Source: Bacteroidota bacterium (GTDB lineage Bacteria > Bacteroidota > Bacteroidia > Chitinophagales > Chitinophagaceae). Taken from it: a stretch of 64,000 nucleotides of DNA. The notes beneath the pieces are model-generated. The model was not told where the DNA came from. It did no database searches and worked only from the letters and a program-made list of their open reading frames with translations. The DNA lies in assembly GCA_018267955.1 (NCBI GenBank), contig JAFDXL010000010.1:1-64000 (forward strand), read 5' to 3'. The translations under genes and the position numbers were made by a program. The first letter of the stretch is position 1; each line of letters begins with the position of its first letter. This document shows positions 45,873-54,905 of this stretch, piece after piece.

Positions 45873-45974
45873 TTCTAGTTGGGCGCAGTTTATAACTACG
45901 CCCTAATGGTTGCCGATCTCCAGATCGGTGAAAAGACAAATTTTTAAAAGCCCTGGCAGTTGCAAAGGCGTTTG
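45873..45974. repeat. REP-like double-hairpin repeat, copy 2
   Basis: This copy is better preserved. GGGCG and CGCCC flank AGTTTATAACT, followed by TAATGGTTG and the 16-bp palindrome CCGATCTCCAGATCGG. It aligns with copy 1 and lies in direct orientation 2.2 kb away. Such sequences resemble repeat units mobilised by IS200/RAYT-type transposases. No transposase is in the window. Confidence 0.7.
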
Positions 45975-46015
45975 TGATCCGGATTGGATTCGAACCAATG
46001 TCACCAGCTTAAGAG
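45975..46015 (-). tRNA. 3'-half tRNA fragment, anticodon loop CTT (Lys-like)
   Basis: Read on the minus strand: anticodon loop CTCTTAA (46009-46015), then anticodon 3' stem GCTGG, variable loop TGAC, T-arm ATTGG-TTCGAAT-CCAAT, acceptor strand CCGGATC and discriminator A. The 5' half is absent, since nothing upstream pairs with GCTGG. It is a truncated gene, consistent with an integration scar (att site). Confidence 0.7.
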
Positions 46016-46055
46016 GGTAAAGGCCAATTGTTGTACCTATATTGTACCAAAAGAA

Positions 46056-46085
46056 AAGCGTTTCAGACGAAAATCTGAAACGCTT
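46056..46085 (-). terminator. Strong hairpin between two tRNA fragments
   Basis: AAGCGTTTCAGA (46056-46067) is perfectly complementary to TCTGAAACGCTT (46074-46085), a 12-bp stem with a 6-nt loop. On the minus strand a TTTTCTTTT tract follows, as in terminators of tRNA genes. It lies just downstream of the CAT fragment. Confidence 0.65.
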
Positions 46086-46095
46086 GTGGGACTTG

Positions 46096-46137
46096 TAGCG
46101 AAGACGGGAGTTGAACCCGTGACCTCAGGGTTATGAA
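46096..46137 (-). tRNA. 3'-half tRNA fragment, anticodon loop CAT (Met/Ile2-like)
   Basis: Read on the minus strand: loop TTCATAA (46131-46137), stem CCCTG, variable loop AGGTC, T-arm ACGGG-TTCAACT-CCCGT, acceptor strand CTTCGCT and discriminator A. No matching 5' anticodon stem precedes it. It is another 3'-only tRNA remnant, beside the tyrosine recombinase gene, and probably marks an integration site. Confidence 0.72.
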
Positions 46138-46296
46138 TTCTCTAATATATGATATTATATAAATAGACATATTGTTACAGTACCGTATTTACAGATATTA
46201 TTATAATTATTCGCCTATATCACACCATATAAAACCACAAAATGTTTGACCTATGTTTGACCCATATTTTGTAACTTGGAGTATAATTTCATTGGA

Positions 46297-47511
46297 ATGG
46301 CAAGCATAAAAATTATTCTCCGTAATAAACCTAATAAGGATGGAACTCACTCATTAGCATTACAAATCCTAAAAGATAGAGTTCAATCTATAGTTCATAT
46401 CGGGCACTCTATCGAACCAAAATATTGGGATGCAAAGGAGTGCCGGATAAAAAAATCTCATCCCAATTCTGCCAGACTTAATAACCTAATTGCAAAAAAA
46501 CTTTCAGAAGCTAATGAAAAGCTTATTGAACTGGAAACCAACAAAAATGATGTTTCTTCTAAAGCTATCCAGACAAATATTAAAGCCAAGAATAATTCCA
46601 GTTTCTTTGCCCAAGCAGCAGTTTATCTTGATAACATTAAGACAAGTGGAAGATACAACCGTTACACTTCTGAAGAACCAAGAGTGAGAAAATTCAAGGA
46701 ATTCCTTGAAGAGAAGGATGTCACATTTCAAGAAATAAACGTCGCTTTACTTAATAAGTTTAAGGCATATTTAAAGGGTAAACTTGGTTTGTCTGAACGA
46801 ACGGTAATGAATTATTTTATACTTATTCGTACTATTTACAATCAAGCGATAAAAGCCAATCTTGCAGATATAAAGCACTATCCTTTCGGTAGAGATAAAA
46901 TTGTTATAAAAAATCCTGAGTCTGTTAAAATTGGTCTTTCTCCCGAAGAAGTAAAAAAAATGGAAGGACTCAACTTGTCAGATAAGCCATACTTGCACCA
47001 TGCAAGAAACCTCTGGTTAATATCATTTTATTTTGCGGGAATGCGCGTATCTGACGTTTTAAGATTAAAATGGACAGACTTTCAGAATGACCGGCTACAC
47101 TATTCTATGGGTAAAAACAATAAGGCCGGATCGCTTAAAATCCCAGAAAAAGTAAATACAATACTTGCCCAATATAAAAAGTCCAAAAAAAATAAGCATG
47201 ATTTAGTGTTTCCCGAACTGGAAGTTGTTGAGGATTTAAACAATTTGTACGAAGTGCAACGTAAAATTTCATTTGCTGTTAAAAACCTTAATGATGCTTT
47301 AATAAAAGTAGCAAAAGAAGCCGGAATAACTAAGAAACTAACAACTCATATCGCCCGACACACTTTTGGAAACATATCAGGCGATAAAATATCGCCACAG
47401 ATGTTACAAAAGTTATATAGACACTCATCAATTACAACCACAATAGGTTATCAAGCAAATTTTATACACAAAGACGCTGATGAAGCACTCGATGCAGTAA
47501 TTGGCAAATAG
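46297..47511 (+). CDS. Tyrosine recombinase (integrase)
   Basis: The 404-aa protein has the Bacteroidota mobile-element architecture. An Arm-DNA-binding domain lies at residues 1-95 (MASIKIILRNKPNKDGTHSLALQI), a SAM-like core-binding domain at about 105-200, and a catalytic domain at about 210-400. Catalytic residues visible: Arg in GMRVSDVLRLKW, His-x-x-Arg in HIARHTFGN, His in LYRHSSITTT and Tyr in IGYQANFIHKD. ATG at 46297 matches the family start. The TTG at 46276 is less likely. The tRNA 3' fragments immediately upstream are probably att sites. Confidence 0.92.
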   Translation: MASIKIILRNKPNKDGTHSLALQILKDRVQSIVHIGHSIEPKYWDAKECRIKKSHPNSARLNNLIAKKLSEANEKLIELETNKNDVSSKAIQTNIKAKNNSSFFAQAAVYLDNIKTSGRYNRYTSEEPRVRKFKEFLEEKDVTFQEINVALLNKFKAYLKGKLGLSERTVMNYFILIRTIYNQAIKANLADIKHYPFGRDKIVIKNPESVKIGLSPEEVKKMEGLNLSDKPYLHHARNLWLISFYFAGMRVSDVLRLKWTDFQNDRLHYSMGKNNKAGSLKIPEKVNTILAQYKKSKKNKHDLVFPELEVVEDLNNLYEVQRKISFAVKNLNDALIKVAKEAGITKKLTTHIARHTFGNISGDKISPQMLQKLYRHSSITTTIGYQANFIHKDADEALDAVIGK

Positions 47512-47569
47512 TTTGAGTTCTCCATAGAATGTCGATTTCCTTTACTCCACATCAAATCAACTTCTGCTG

Positions 47570-47851
47570 GTGAGTAATATTTCAAAAAGAAAAATAATCC
47601 ATCCATTTCATTACCGGGTAATGAAGGACCCGATTACCGGTGAGGAGTCTCTTTTTATTGCAAAGGCTCGAAACTATCAAGATGAATTTGTAGGTAAAAA
47701 ACAAAAAAATGAGTTAAAAAAATACCGAAGTTTCGTAAAAATTCATCAGGTTGCCAATTCAGATTCGATCTTTATAACCGGGTAGCAGGACTATGATGGC
47801 ATTGATAACTTAGAAGCCTTGTGGCGCATTACCGATAAAGATATTCCATAG
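47570..47851 (+). pseudogene. Small ORF with in-frame TAG, likely decayed gene
   Basis: A GTG-started frame of 71 codons (SNISKRKIIHPFHYRVMKDPITGEESLFIAKARNY...) ends at TAG 47783. The same frame continues with coding-like sequence (QDYDGIDNLEALWRITDKDIP) to a second TAG at 47849-47851. The continuation suggests a premature stop in a small mobile-element gene downstream of the integrase. The family is not recognised. Confidence 0.4.
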
Positions 47852-48135
47852 GACTTTTATATTGTTTTAAAGAGGAACAATCCACAACACTCTGATATTT
47901 CTTGTTATTCCCTAAACTCAGATTCTCCGTGTCTTGAAATAAAACCGGCATCCAAAATGCAAAAAATGTAAAGACTCCCCACCACATCGCTTCTGCAAGA
48001 AAATTACTTGCCATATTGAAATTCGGAACAAATAAATACAATTAATTAAGTTGATCTTAAAATATGTGCTGTACTAATAGTAATATAAAAAGGAAAACTT
48101 CAGGTCCGCAGACGCAAAATAATTGCCTAAGATAT

Positions 48136-48258
48136 CTACAGTATATCTAGTAACGTTTCGCCAATATAATCACGAAGATATGATCCTCCATTCGGGCCTG
48201 TAACTATGTAGAGTGCATTTACCCCAAGCACGATAACACATTTTGTTATTTGGACGTA
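48136..48258 (-). pseudogene. Decayed coding remnant
   Basis: A short minus-strand frame reads VQITKCVIVLGVNALYIVTGPNGG and then SYLRDYIGETLLDIL before TAG at 48136. It has no start codon and a stop just upstream. The composition looks coding, but the protein is not recognised. It lies just downstream of the 88-aa ORF on the same strand, and both may derive from one gene. Confidence 0.3.
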
Positions 48259-48279
48259 CTAGCTTCACAATTATGAGTT

Positions 48280-48546
48280 CTATCTATTCCGCGATATATG
48301 ATAATCTGAAAATGATTGTAAAGAATATCCATTTACGGCTCTGATGGTATTAATAATGACTTTTATCCCGCTTTCCAATTCGAGGTATGGCTTTGGAACA
48401 TCTAAATAAATCGCCTTAATCAATCCTTCAGCTCTAATAATCCCTTTAGCATCCAAAAACATAGCAGCATTTATTTTTCGATCCTTGTAATTTATCAAAA
48501 TTTCCAAGAACGTTTCGTTTATAGAAAGAGTAGTCCGAGTATTCAT
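48280..48546 (-). CDS. Small hypothetical protein (88 aa)
   Basis: The protein begins MNTRTTLSINETFLEILINYKDRKINAAMFLDAKG and has no signal peptide or membrane segment. ATG at 48546. No family recognised. It lies between the integrase region and the cytochrome assembly gene, and degenerate sequence surrounds it, so it may itself be a remnant. Confidence 0.4.
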   Translation of the reverse strand: MNTRTTLSINETFLEILINYKDRKINAAMFLDAKGIIRAEGLIKAIYLDVPKPYLELESGIKVIINTIRAVNGYSLQSFSDYHISRNR

Positions 48547-48731
48547 AACTTAAAATAAATTGTATTCCTACATTTCAATAATTTAATAATCTTCTTCTAT
48601 CGAATTTTCTATCTCATGTGGTGCTTCTTTAAAATGGCAGAGATAATGTTGTTTTGAAACAAGTACCAATTCCCTCACCCTCAAGATGATAAACAATCTC
48701 ACTTTTAAAGAGATTTGTTAGTAAAAAGCCA

Positions 48732-51700
48732 CTATTGCTTACGATAGTATTTTCGTTCACTCAAATAAGAGGCAGTCGATAAGACGAGCATTATAACAGC
48801 AGTAATCTGAATCCATATAGGTATTGGCATCGGATCTCCGGCAGCATAAGAGTGTAACCCGATCAAGTAGTAGTTTACGCCGAAATAAGTAAAGATAATT
48901 GTCCAAATCATCCACATGCCTGCTACGTTAAAAATCCACTTACCCTTCAGCCCCGGAACTATCCTGAAGTGCAGGATTGCAGCATAGAAGATTATGGAAA
49001 TAAATGCCCAGGTTTCTTTTGCATCCCAACTCCAGTAACGTCCCCAACTTTCATTAGCCCATATTCCGCCTAAAAAAGTTCCGATAGTTAATGCAAACAA
49101 TCCAAGCTCCACAGCCATTTCATTCACGATTGTCAATTCTTGAATGGAATTTTGAATTTTTGCAGTAGGCTTTATACAGAACATAATTAAAGAGATTACC
49201 GAGATGAGTGCAGACAAACCAAAAAAACCATAGCTTGAAGTAATAATGCCTACATGCACCATTAACCAATACGATTTCAATACCGGCTCCAAAGGTGTAA
49301 TCTGTGGGTCAAGCATGGAACCACCATGTGCAAAACCCATCATAATCATAGCGACCAATGCACCTGCAGCAGGAATAAACGCATTTCTGTTTTTGTAAAG
49401 CAATAATCCAGCTAATACCCCAATTGATGAAATGAAAATAATTGCTTCGTAACCATTACTCCATGGTGCATGCCCCGATAAATACCAACGAACACCCAGC
49501 CCCACAAGCTGTATTGCCAAAGCAAGAACCATCATACCGAGTAGTACTCTGGTTAATAGCTGAACCGCACGATTAATTCTAGAACTTGAAGATAACACTT
49601 CTGCAAAACCAAGAATAATCATTGAAATTCCCAAAAGGCTATAAACTATCATCAGCCATAAGAAAATATTTGCATGATTGTATAGGATTTCCAAATCAAC
49701 TTTTAAATCAGATGGAATGATGTCCTTACCCCAAGTTTTTTGAAAATTGCTAATGCTCGCTAATGTTTCATTTGCACTTTCCCAGTTCCCGGTTTGCAAA
49801 CTTTGTTTTACGTCATTAAAATAAAGTGCAATAAATGCATAAGCAGCCGAATCAAGTGCTACAGGATTATTTTCAGAGCTATAGACCCAACTTCTCCATG
49901 TATGTGACAGATCGTTTTTAACCGGGATAATCTTAGTGAAAAATCCGTAAATGATATTCCTGAAAATATTATATCGCTCTGTTAGACTTATCAGTTCTTT
50001 ATCATAATTCGATTGCTCTGCCTTACGTTTGCTGAATGATACTTTATACTGATTTTGCAACCTGAATTCACCTGTGGCAGTATCCATCAAATTAGCAAAA
50101 GTTGTATAACCCTCTTCATTAGCGGTGGTTTCGTTAGCCAACTCATCACCACCTTTTTTGCCTACATATATCATTGGCTGAATAAACCAAAAAGCCGGGT
50201 CAAGTTGCATAGATAAGAACCACTGCACAGGTGATAATCCCCTGTATTTATCTTTTTTATAAATCTTACGAAGCAATTCTAATGTATGCGTATCCATTGG
50301 CTTTATTCTACCCTGGAAATCCTGAACCAGCAGGTGACCAAACCGATCAGCATGGTTTGTACTTATAGCTTTACCTCCCAATTCGCCCTGTTTCGAAAAT
50401 AGTTCTACCTCCGTTTGAGTATATGAAGTATCTACTTTTTCCTGTACTGAATTTTGAGCATTGGCAAAAGAAATCATCAATATCAAAGGAATTAGTGCCA
50501 CAGCTTTCTTATGCATACCCTTCAACCGTTGATTCAATTTCCAAATATGGGTTCGCTTACGGAGGAGTGTAAGGAACATCCCCAGGAATAAAAAGAAGTA
50601 ACCGGTATAGCTAATTCTTGTTCCCCACCAGTCTTTGTTTACAGAGAGAATAGTTCCTGACTCATCGGGGAAATAACTCGCCTGGAAGAATCTGTAACCA
50701 CTGTAGTCCATAACATTGTTCATGTAAATATGATGTGGCGATTTTTTCCCATTATCAATAACGGTTATCCTACTTTCATAAGAAGATGCATTATTAGAGC
50801 CTGGATAACGGTCTAATTTAAAATCATCGCAACGGACTGAAAAAGGTGTTTTTATTAATTTTGAGCCATAGCCAATCGCAACTGCCAGTTTATTAATAGT
50901 GGTTTTAACGCTGTAGCCGGTTACGCCTTTTCCTCCTTGCACCATAACAGTATCTTTTTCATTTCCGCAACTTATTTCCAGCTTCACCATACTTAGAAGA
51001 TTTTTATCCATCATATTGCTTTTATCGCCGCTGTAAAAGACAATTTTACCGGCAAATGCAGGATTAGGTATAATGAAATTGGTATTATTGATTGTATAAA
51101 GCGTCCTGAAACCCAATGAGGTTAACTCATTTGCTTTTATTGTTCCTGATTGTTGCGCCAGTAACGCGGTATCGGTAACTACTCCTGCCTGTTGTCCTTG
51201 CATGGACATATACCGCCCGGCTAAAGGCGAGTTAATCATTATACTATCTCCCTTTTCTATTAAATGTACCGTTCCCAGTACCGGGTTATTGAAGCTGAAT
51301 AAAATGCCTCCTATAGTTTTTATCTCACCGCTGAAAATATAATTATTCTCTCCTCCGTCTCGTCCTGTTGTTATGATATTAAGAATTTTTTGCCCCGAGA
51401 GTGCTTTTTGTATTGAATCTTTAGCGAGTGGGATATAGTCAAGAGATTTTATTTTGATTACTCTATTATCAAACTCATAACTTTCTTTGAAATTCCTTTT
51501 GAATGGCCACCGTGTATTTTCCCCATTAAAGTACGACATCGTATAGGGATGCAGATCATAAGTGATAGATTTTATACCATCATTAATATTTACTTTTATG
51601 TATGTAAGATCGCTAATCACTTCATTAGAGGTCTCACCTTCTTTGATTGGCATTTGCCCCTCAAAAGCCCAATAGCGCGTTATAGCACCACCCAAAAACA

Positions 51701-51962
51701 TTAGAATGAATGCAATGTGGAAAATCAGAATGGGCCATTTTCCCCTTTTTGTTAATTGATAGATTTTAATGTTGAAGATAAAAATGATGATAATCCACAG
51801 CATCAGTATCTCAAACCATTTGGCATTATAAATCAGCATTTTTGCTGTTGGTGTATCATAATCATTTTCTACGAAAGTGGCTACTGCCATTGAGCCAGCA
51901 AAAATGAATAACAATACAATCATTGTTTTCGTAGAAAAAAAAAATCTTTCTATCCGGGTCAT
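48732..51962 (-). CDS. ccsA: Cytochrome c assembly protein, CcsBA/ResBC-type fusion
   Basis: The 1076-aa membrane protein is a fusion. The N-terminal ResB/CcsB part has several TM segments (residues about 15-110) and a long periplasmic region. A central periplasmic part follows. The C-terminal CcsA part (about 750-1076) carries the heme-handling WWD motif, visible as GGIWANESWGRYWSWDAKETWAF. It ligates heme to apocytochromes c in the periplasm (system II). It lies just downstream of a c-type di-heme peroxidase gene whose maturation would need it. Confidence 0.93.
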   Translation of the reverse strand: MTRIERFFFSTKTMIVLLFIFAGSMAVATFVENDYDTPTAKMLIYNAKWFEILMLWIIIIFIFNIKIYQLTKRGKWPILIFHIAFILMFLGGAITRYWAFEGQMPIKEGETSNEVISDLTYIKVNINDGIKSITYDLHPYTMSYFNGENTRWPFKRNFKESYEFDNRVIKIKSLDYIPLAKDSIQKALSGQKILNIITTGRDGGENNYIFSGEIKTIGGILFSFNNPVLGTVHLIEKGDSIMINSPLAGRYMSMQGQQAGVVTDTALLAQQSGTIKANELTSLGFRTLYTINNTNFIIPNPAFAGKIVFYSGDKSNMMDKNLLSMVKLEISCGNEKDTVMVQGGKGVTGYSVKTTINKLAVAIGYGSKLIKTPFSVRCDDFKLDRYPGSNNASSYESRITVIDNGKKSPHHIYMNNVMDYSGYRFFQASYFPDESGTILSVNKDWWGTRISYTGYFFLFLGMFLTLLRKRTHIWKLNQRLKGMHKKAVALIPLILMISFANAQNSVQEKVDTSYTQTEVELFSKQGELGGKAISTNHADRFGHLLVQDFQGRIKPMDTHTLELLRKIYKKDKYRGLSPVQWFLSMQLDPAFWFIQPMIYVGKKGGDELANETTANEEGYTTFANLMDTATGEFRLQNQYKVSFSKRKAEQSNYDKELISLTERYNIFRNIIYGFFTKIIPVKNDLSHTWRSWVYSSENNPVALDSAAYAFIALYFNDVKQSLQTGNWESANETLASISNFQKTWGKDIIPSDLKVDLEILYNHANIFLWLMIVYSLLGISMIILGFAEVLSSSSRINRAVQLLTRVLLGMMVLALAIQLVGLGVRWYLSGHAPWSNGYEAIIFISSIGVLAGLLLYKNRNAFIPAAGALVAMIMMGFAHGGSMLDPQITPLEPVLKSYWLMVHVGIITSSYGFFGLSALISVISLIMFCIKPTAKIQNSIQELTIVNEMAVELGLFALTIGTFLGGIWANESWGRYWSWDAKETWAFISIIFYAAILHFRIVPGLKGKWIFNVAGMWMIWTIIFTYFGVNYYLIGLHSYAAGDPMPIPIWIQITAVIMLVLSTASYLSERKYYRKQ

Positions 51963-52046
51963 TATTTATTTTATTTGTCCATGCCAATACATCATTCCTG
52001 CTACGTATTTGATAGTCTTCTCATACTGTTATCTAATTCAGGTGCT

Positions 52047-52085
52047 AAAAAAAATCTCTCGGGAGTCATTAAACTCCCAAGAGAT
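52047..52085 (-). terminator. Terminator of the di-heme peroxidase gene
   Basis: Arms ATCTCTCGGGAGT (52054-52066) and ACTCCCAAGAGAT (52073-52085) form a 13-bp stem with one mismatch. A run of eight U follows on the minus strand. It lies 19 bp past the stop of the peroxidase gene. Confidence 0.82.
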
Positions 52086-52104
52086 ACAAGACAACCCACC
52101 ACCA

Positions 52105-53367
52105 TTAAAGTGATTTTAAATATTCAGTAAGATCAGTTTTTTCCTGACTGGTCAAGCCTAGGCCTTTCGATGTATTATATTTTTCTACAACTGCTGCTAA
52201 TGTTGCAGCTGAACCATCATGGAAATAGGGGGCATGTTGCCATATTCCCTTAAGAGGTGTAACTCTCCATTGTTTTGTAGCCGAGCGGTTCACATAATCT
52301 TTATCTGTGGCTACAGAAGCACTTTGGGGATGAAGTATTCCTCCATTCGTCACGTCAGTATACCGCGGACCTGAATGACAGGTAGCACATTGGCCTTTGT
52401 TATTAAACAAAATTTTCCCTCTTGCTGCCGCAGTAGCGTCAAATGAACCTTCGGGTGCCTTTGGCGCAGCAAGTGAAAATTGGTAAGCTTGCAATGCAGG
52501 CAGTTTATCTGTTACCAGATCAGCACCACCACTCGTATTGTCGATATTAAGACCTGTACGGCTATCGTTGAATTTTCCATGACCGCCCATCTCGGTTACC
52601 GCAACATAACGGTTCCAATATGCAACAGGACCAACTGATTCATGTTCAACATCACCATCTCCGGTAAAGATAGCCTTAGGCAATCCATACAATCCAAAAG
52701 CTGGCGGTATTACCACAGGGTTATTAAGCCCATCATGATTAAATCTCGGGTCAAACTTACCTTTACCCCATGAAGCATAAACAGCCTTTTGCGCTGCAGT
52801 CAATGAGGGTGATAAAGAAATAATCAGACCCGGGTCTAAATCTCTGTTGGGATAACCATCTAAACGATTTCCAATACCCGAGGCAAATGAGTTATCAACA
52901 GTAGAGTGACATAAGGCGCAAGTAATACCCACACGATCTAACTTTAGCTTACCATCCGTAGTTGTACTTACCTGACCTTTAACGCCTACTACCGCATTCA
53001 ATTGAAGTAAAGCAAGTGTGGTTTGGGGATCAGTTAGACTTATTGAACCATTCTGTATGCCCGCAACAACCGCTGCAGGCAAAGCAGATGCATCTACCTT
53101 TAAACCAACACTCAAAGCAGTTGTAGGATCTACGGCAGCTTCAATCACTTCATTCATTTTTAAAACATCTGTCCAGGTAGTTTCGTCACCAAAAGTTTCA
53201 TAGCGAAATATATCTTTTCCCTGATTAACTAATGAAGGGTCTAATGCAGGTAAATTCAAGTCGCCTTCGCCTGCATCCGGGCGATGGTCGTTATCCGTCT
53301 TTTTACAATTAGACATAGAAAGGACTATAAGCGAAACCATTCCCAAAAGTGTCAATCTTGATCTCAT
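52105..53367 (-). CDS. Di-heme cytochrome c peroxidase-family lipoprotein
   Basis: The 420-aa protein has a lipoprotein-type signal (LSMSNC, Cys at about residue 21). Two c-type heme motifs are present: C-A-L-C-H in the first domain (residues about 145-155) and C-A-T-C-H in the second (about 325-330), as in the bacterial CCP/MauG superfamily. It would use electrons from a c-type cytochrome or cupredoxin to reduce peroxide in the periplasm. An ECF-type promoter (53428-53458) lies 61 bp upstream, and a terminator follows. The substrate is inferred from the family. Confidence 0.85.
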   Translation of the reverse strand: MRSRLTLLGMVSLIVLSMSNCKKTDNDHRPDAGEGDLNLPALDPSLVNQGKDIFRYETFGDETTWTDVLKMNEVIEAAVDPTTALSVGLKVDASALPAAVVAGIQNGSISLTDPQTTLALLQLNAVVGVKGQVSTTTDGKLKLDRVGITCALCHSTVDNSFASGIGNRLDGYPNRDLDPGLIISLSPSLTAAQKAVYASWGKGKFDPRFNHDGLNNPVVIPPAFGLYGLPKAIFTGDGDVEHESVGPVAYWNRYVAVTEMGGHGKFNDSRTGLNIDNTSGGADLVTDKLPALQAYQFSLAAPKAPEGSFDATAAARGKILFNNKGQCATCHSGPRYTDVTNGGILHPQSASVATDKDYVNRSATKQWRVTPLKGIWQHAPYFHDGSAATLAAVVEKYNTSKGLGLTSQEKTDLTEYLKSL

Positions 53368-53427
53368 GATATTAATTCATTTAGATGTTTGCAAGTAATG
53401 TGGACTTCTTTTCAGAGCCTTTAAATA

Positions 53428-53458
53428 ATTAGAGTAAATGACTTCTGTTTAGGTTACA
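53428..53458 (-). promoter_or_regulatory. ECF-type promoter, site 1 (di-heme peroxidase)
   Basis: The plus strand reads ATTAGAG (53428-53434), 16 bp, AGGTTACA (53451-53458). On the minus strand this is TGTAACCT-N16-CTCTAAT upstream of the peroxidase start (53367). Two other intergenic sites in this window have the same two boxes with exactly the same spacing (56164-56194 and 59480-59510). Confidence 0.8.
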
Positions 53459-53585
53459 AAAACTGAAAGAGAAAATTGTACTATTGCGACATTAGGCTAC
53501 AGGTTCATATCTTAAATAACTAATAGAGCCCTGTTGTTGCTGTTAATGCAACAATGACCATTATACAGCCACTACGCTAACAATA

Positions 53586-54251
53586 TTAAAATACTTCCCT
53601 AACGATAAACCTTTCCGAAATACCCAGAGCAAATAAATGCCTTTCCACTGCCTGCATCATTGGTTCAGGCCCGCATAGATAGAAGTATTGGGAAGGTTCA
53701 TTTGTATGTCTTCTTATCAAGTCTGCCGAAATAAAACCATACTCATAATTTGCGATATTTTCGTTAGACAGTATGTTTACGAAATTATCACCTAAGAGCT
53801 GGCAGAATTTGTCTTCAAAAATAATATCAGCTTTGGTTTTGTTGGCAAAAATGAGCTTGTTATTCCCAATTCTATTTTCTTTTTCAAGCTGTTTTAAAAT
53901 GGAAATAAAAGGTGTAACACCCGCCCCGCCCGCAATGAAAATACCTTCGCCTTTATATGTTATGTCACCAAAAACATTATGTATTAACAATTCATCTTCT
54001 TTGTTAAGCGAAAGTAGTTGCGCTGTAACTCCATTGTGTGACGGATATGTCTTAATGGTAAATTCAATATACCCATCGTCAGGCAAAGAAGTGAATGTAA
54101 ATGCCCTCAACTCGTGTTCCCAGTTTTGCTTACTTATGGATATGTCCACCGCCTGCCCAGGCTGATAGTCTATTGTTGTCGGTTTTTCAGCGACAATTTT
54201 AAGTACATCGTGCGTAAGATGCACAATAGATATTATTTTAACTCGTTCCAT
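53586..54251 (-). CDS. FAD-dependent NAD(P)H oxidoreductase (ferredoxin/flavodoxin reductase fold)
   Basis: The 221-aa protein has an FAD-binding barrel (QPGQAVDISI; HELRAFTFTSLP) and an NAD(P)-binding domain (IFIAGGAGVTPFISILKQL; YLCGPEPMMQAVERHL), but no ferredoxin domain. It is the last gene of the sigma factor-folE-reductase unit, 6 bp after folE. The electron acceptor is unknown. A stand-alone reductase next to folE and a redox sigma factor suggests a stress role. Confidence 0.88.
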   Translation of the reverse strand: MERVKIISIVHLTHDVLKIVAEKPTTIDYQPGQAVDISISKQNWEHELRAFTFTSLPDDGYIEFTIKTYPSHNGVTAQLLSLNKEDELLIHNVFGDITYKGEGIFIAGGAGVTPFISILKQLEKENRIGNNKLIFANKTKADIIFEDKFCQLLGDNFVNILSNENIANYEYGFISADLIRRHTNEPSQYFYLCGPEPMMQAVERHLFALGISERFIVREVF

Positions 54252-54257
54252 TATGAA

Positions 54258-54896
54258 TTATCTTTTGTTGTAAATATGGGATAGAAATTCCTGCCTGATA
54301 ATTTCGTTCTCAAACTGTCCCGAATACTGAAAGGTATGTGTTATGCTATTGGTATCTTTAATGCCTCTTGAAGCAACGCATAAATGGTCGGCTTCAATGG
54401 CAACCGCCACATCACTATGCTGCAATGCGTCCTTTAATGCTTCCGAAATTTGAACTGTAAGCCGTTCCTGTACCTGCGGACGTTTGGCATAATACTGTAC
54501 TAATCGATTAATTTTTGACAACCCGATAATCTGCTGGTCAGGAATATAAGCAACATGTACCTTTCCAATTATCGGAACAAAATGATGTTCACAATTAGAG
54601 TACAATGTAATGTCCTTTTCAATCAGCATTTTTTTATAACCGTATTTATTTTTAAAAAGGCTGATTTCGGGTTTATTATTTGGGTTTAATCCACTGAACA
54701 TTTCTTTTACAAACATTTTTGCCACTCGCCTTGGCGTTCCGCACAAGCTGTCGTCATAAAGATTAAGCCCAAGTGTATCCATTATTTGAGCAAAATGATG
54801 TTCTATTCTTTGTATCTTTTCGTTGTCGCTTAATTCAAAAGCATTGCTGCGAATGAGCGTATCTATTATAGTTTCGTCCAATTCCGTATGTGTCAT
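54258..54896 (-). CDS. folE: GTP cyclohydrolase I
   Basis: The 212-aa enzyme converts GTP to 7,8-dihydroneopterin triphosphate (folate or tetrahydrobiopterin pathway). Motifs: YSNCEHHFVPIIGKVHVAYIPD and GLSKINRLVQYYAKRPQVQERLT, with the second Zn Cys in DHLCVASRGI. It is the middle gene of a three-gene unit with an ECF sigma factor upstream (9-bp gap) and a flavin reductase downstream (6-bp gap). It may be an additional, stress-linked copy and not the folate housekeeping gene, which is inference. Confidence 0.95.
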   Translation of the reverse strand: MTHTELDETIIDTLIRSNAFELSDNEKIQRIEHHFAQIMDTLGLNLYDDSLCGTPRRVAKMFVKEMFSGLNPNNKPEISLFKNKYGYKKMLIEKDITLYSNCEHHFVPIIGKVHVAYIPDQQIIGLSKINRLVQYYAKRPQVQERLTVQISEALKDALQHSDVAVAIEADHLCVASRGIKDTNSITHTFQYSGQFENEIIRQEFLSHIYNKR

Positions 54897-54905
54897 TTCC
54901 TGTAT

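Larger units (their letters stand above)
45665..46296. other. Intergenic scar region between SDR and integrase
   Basis: This gap holds the second REP-like copy, two 3'-half tRNA fragments, a strong hairpin, and paired short repeats. The paired repeats are TTGTACC at 46031 and 46043, and ATGTTTGACC at about 46242 and 46253, next to the integrase gene. No coding-like ORF was found. The open frame at 45721-45906 crosses the REP copy. Confidence 0.55.

Noticed and set aside
45721-45906. Plus-strand 61-codon frame
   Set aside because: Its 3' end is inside the REP-like repeat, and the sequence has no coding character.
47829-48041. Minus-strand 70-codon frame
   Set aside because: It has no ribosome binding site, a Trp/Phe-rich start and no coherent continuation. 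It overlaps the 3' end of the pseudogene on the other strand.
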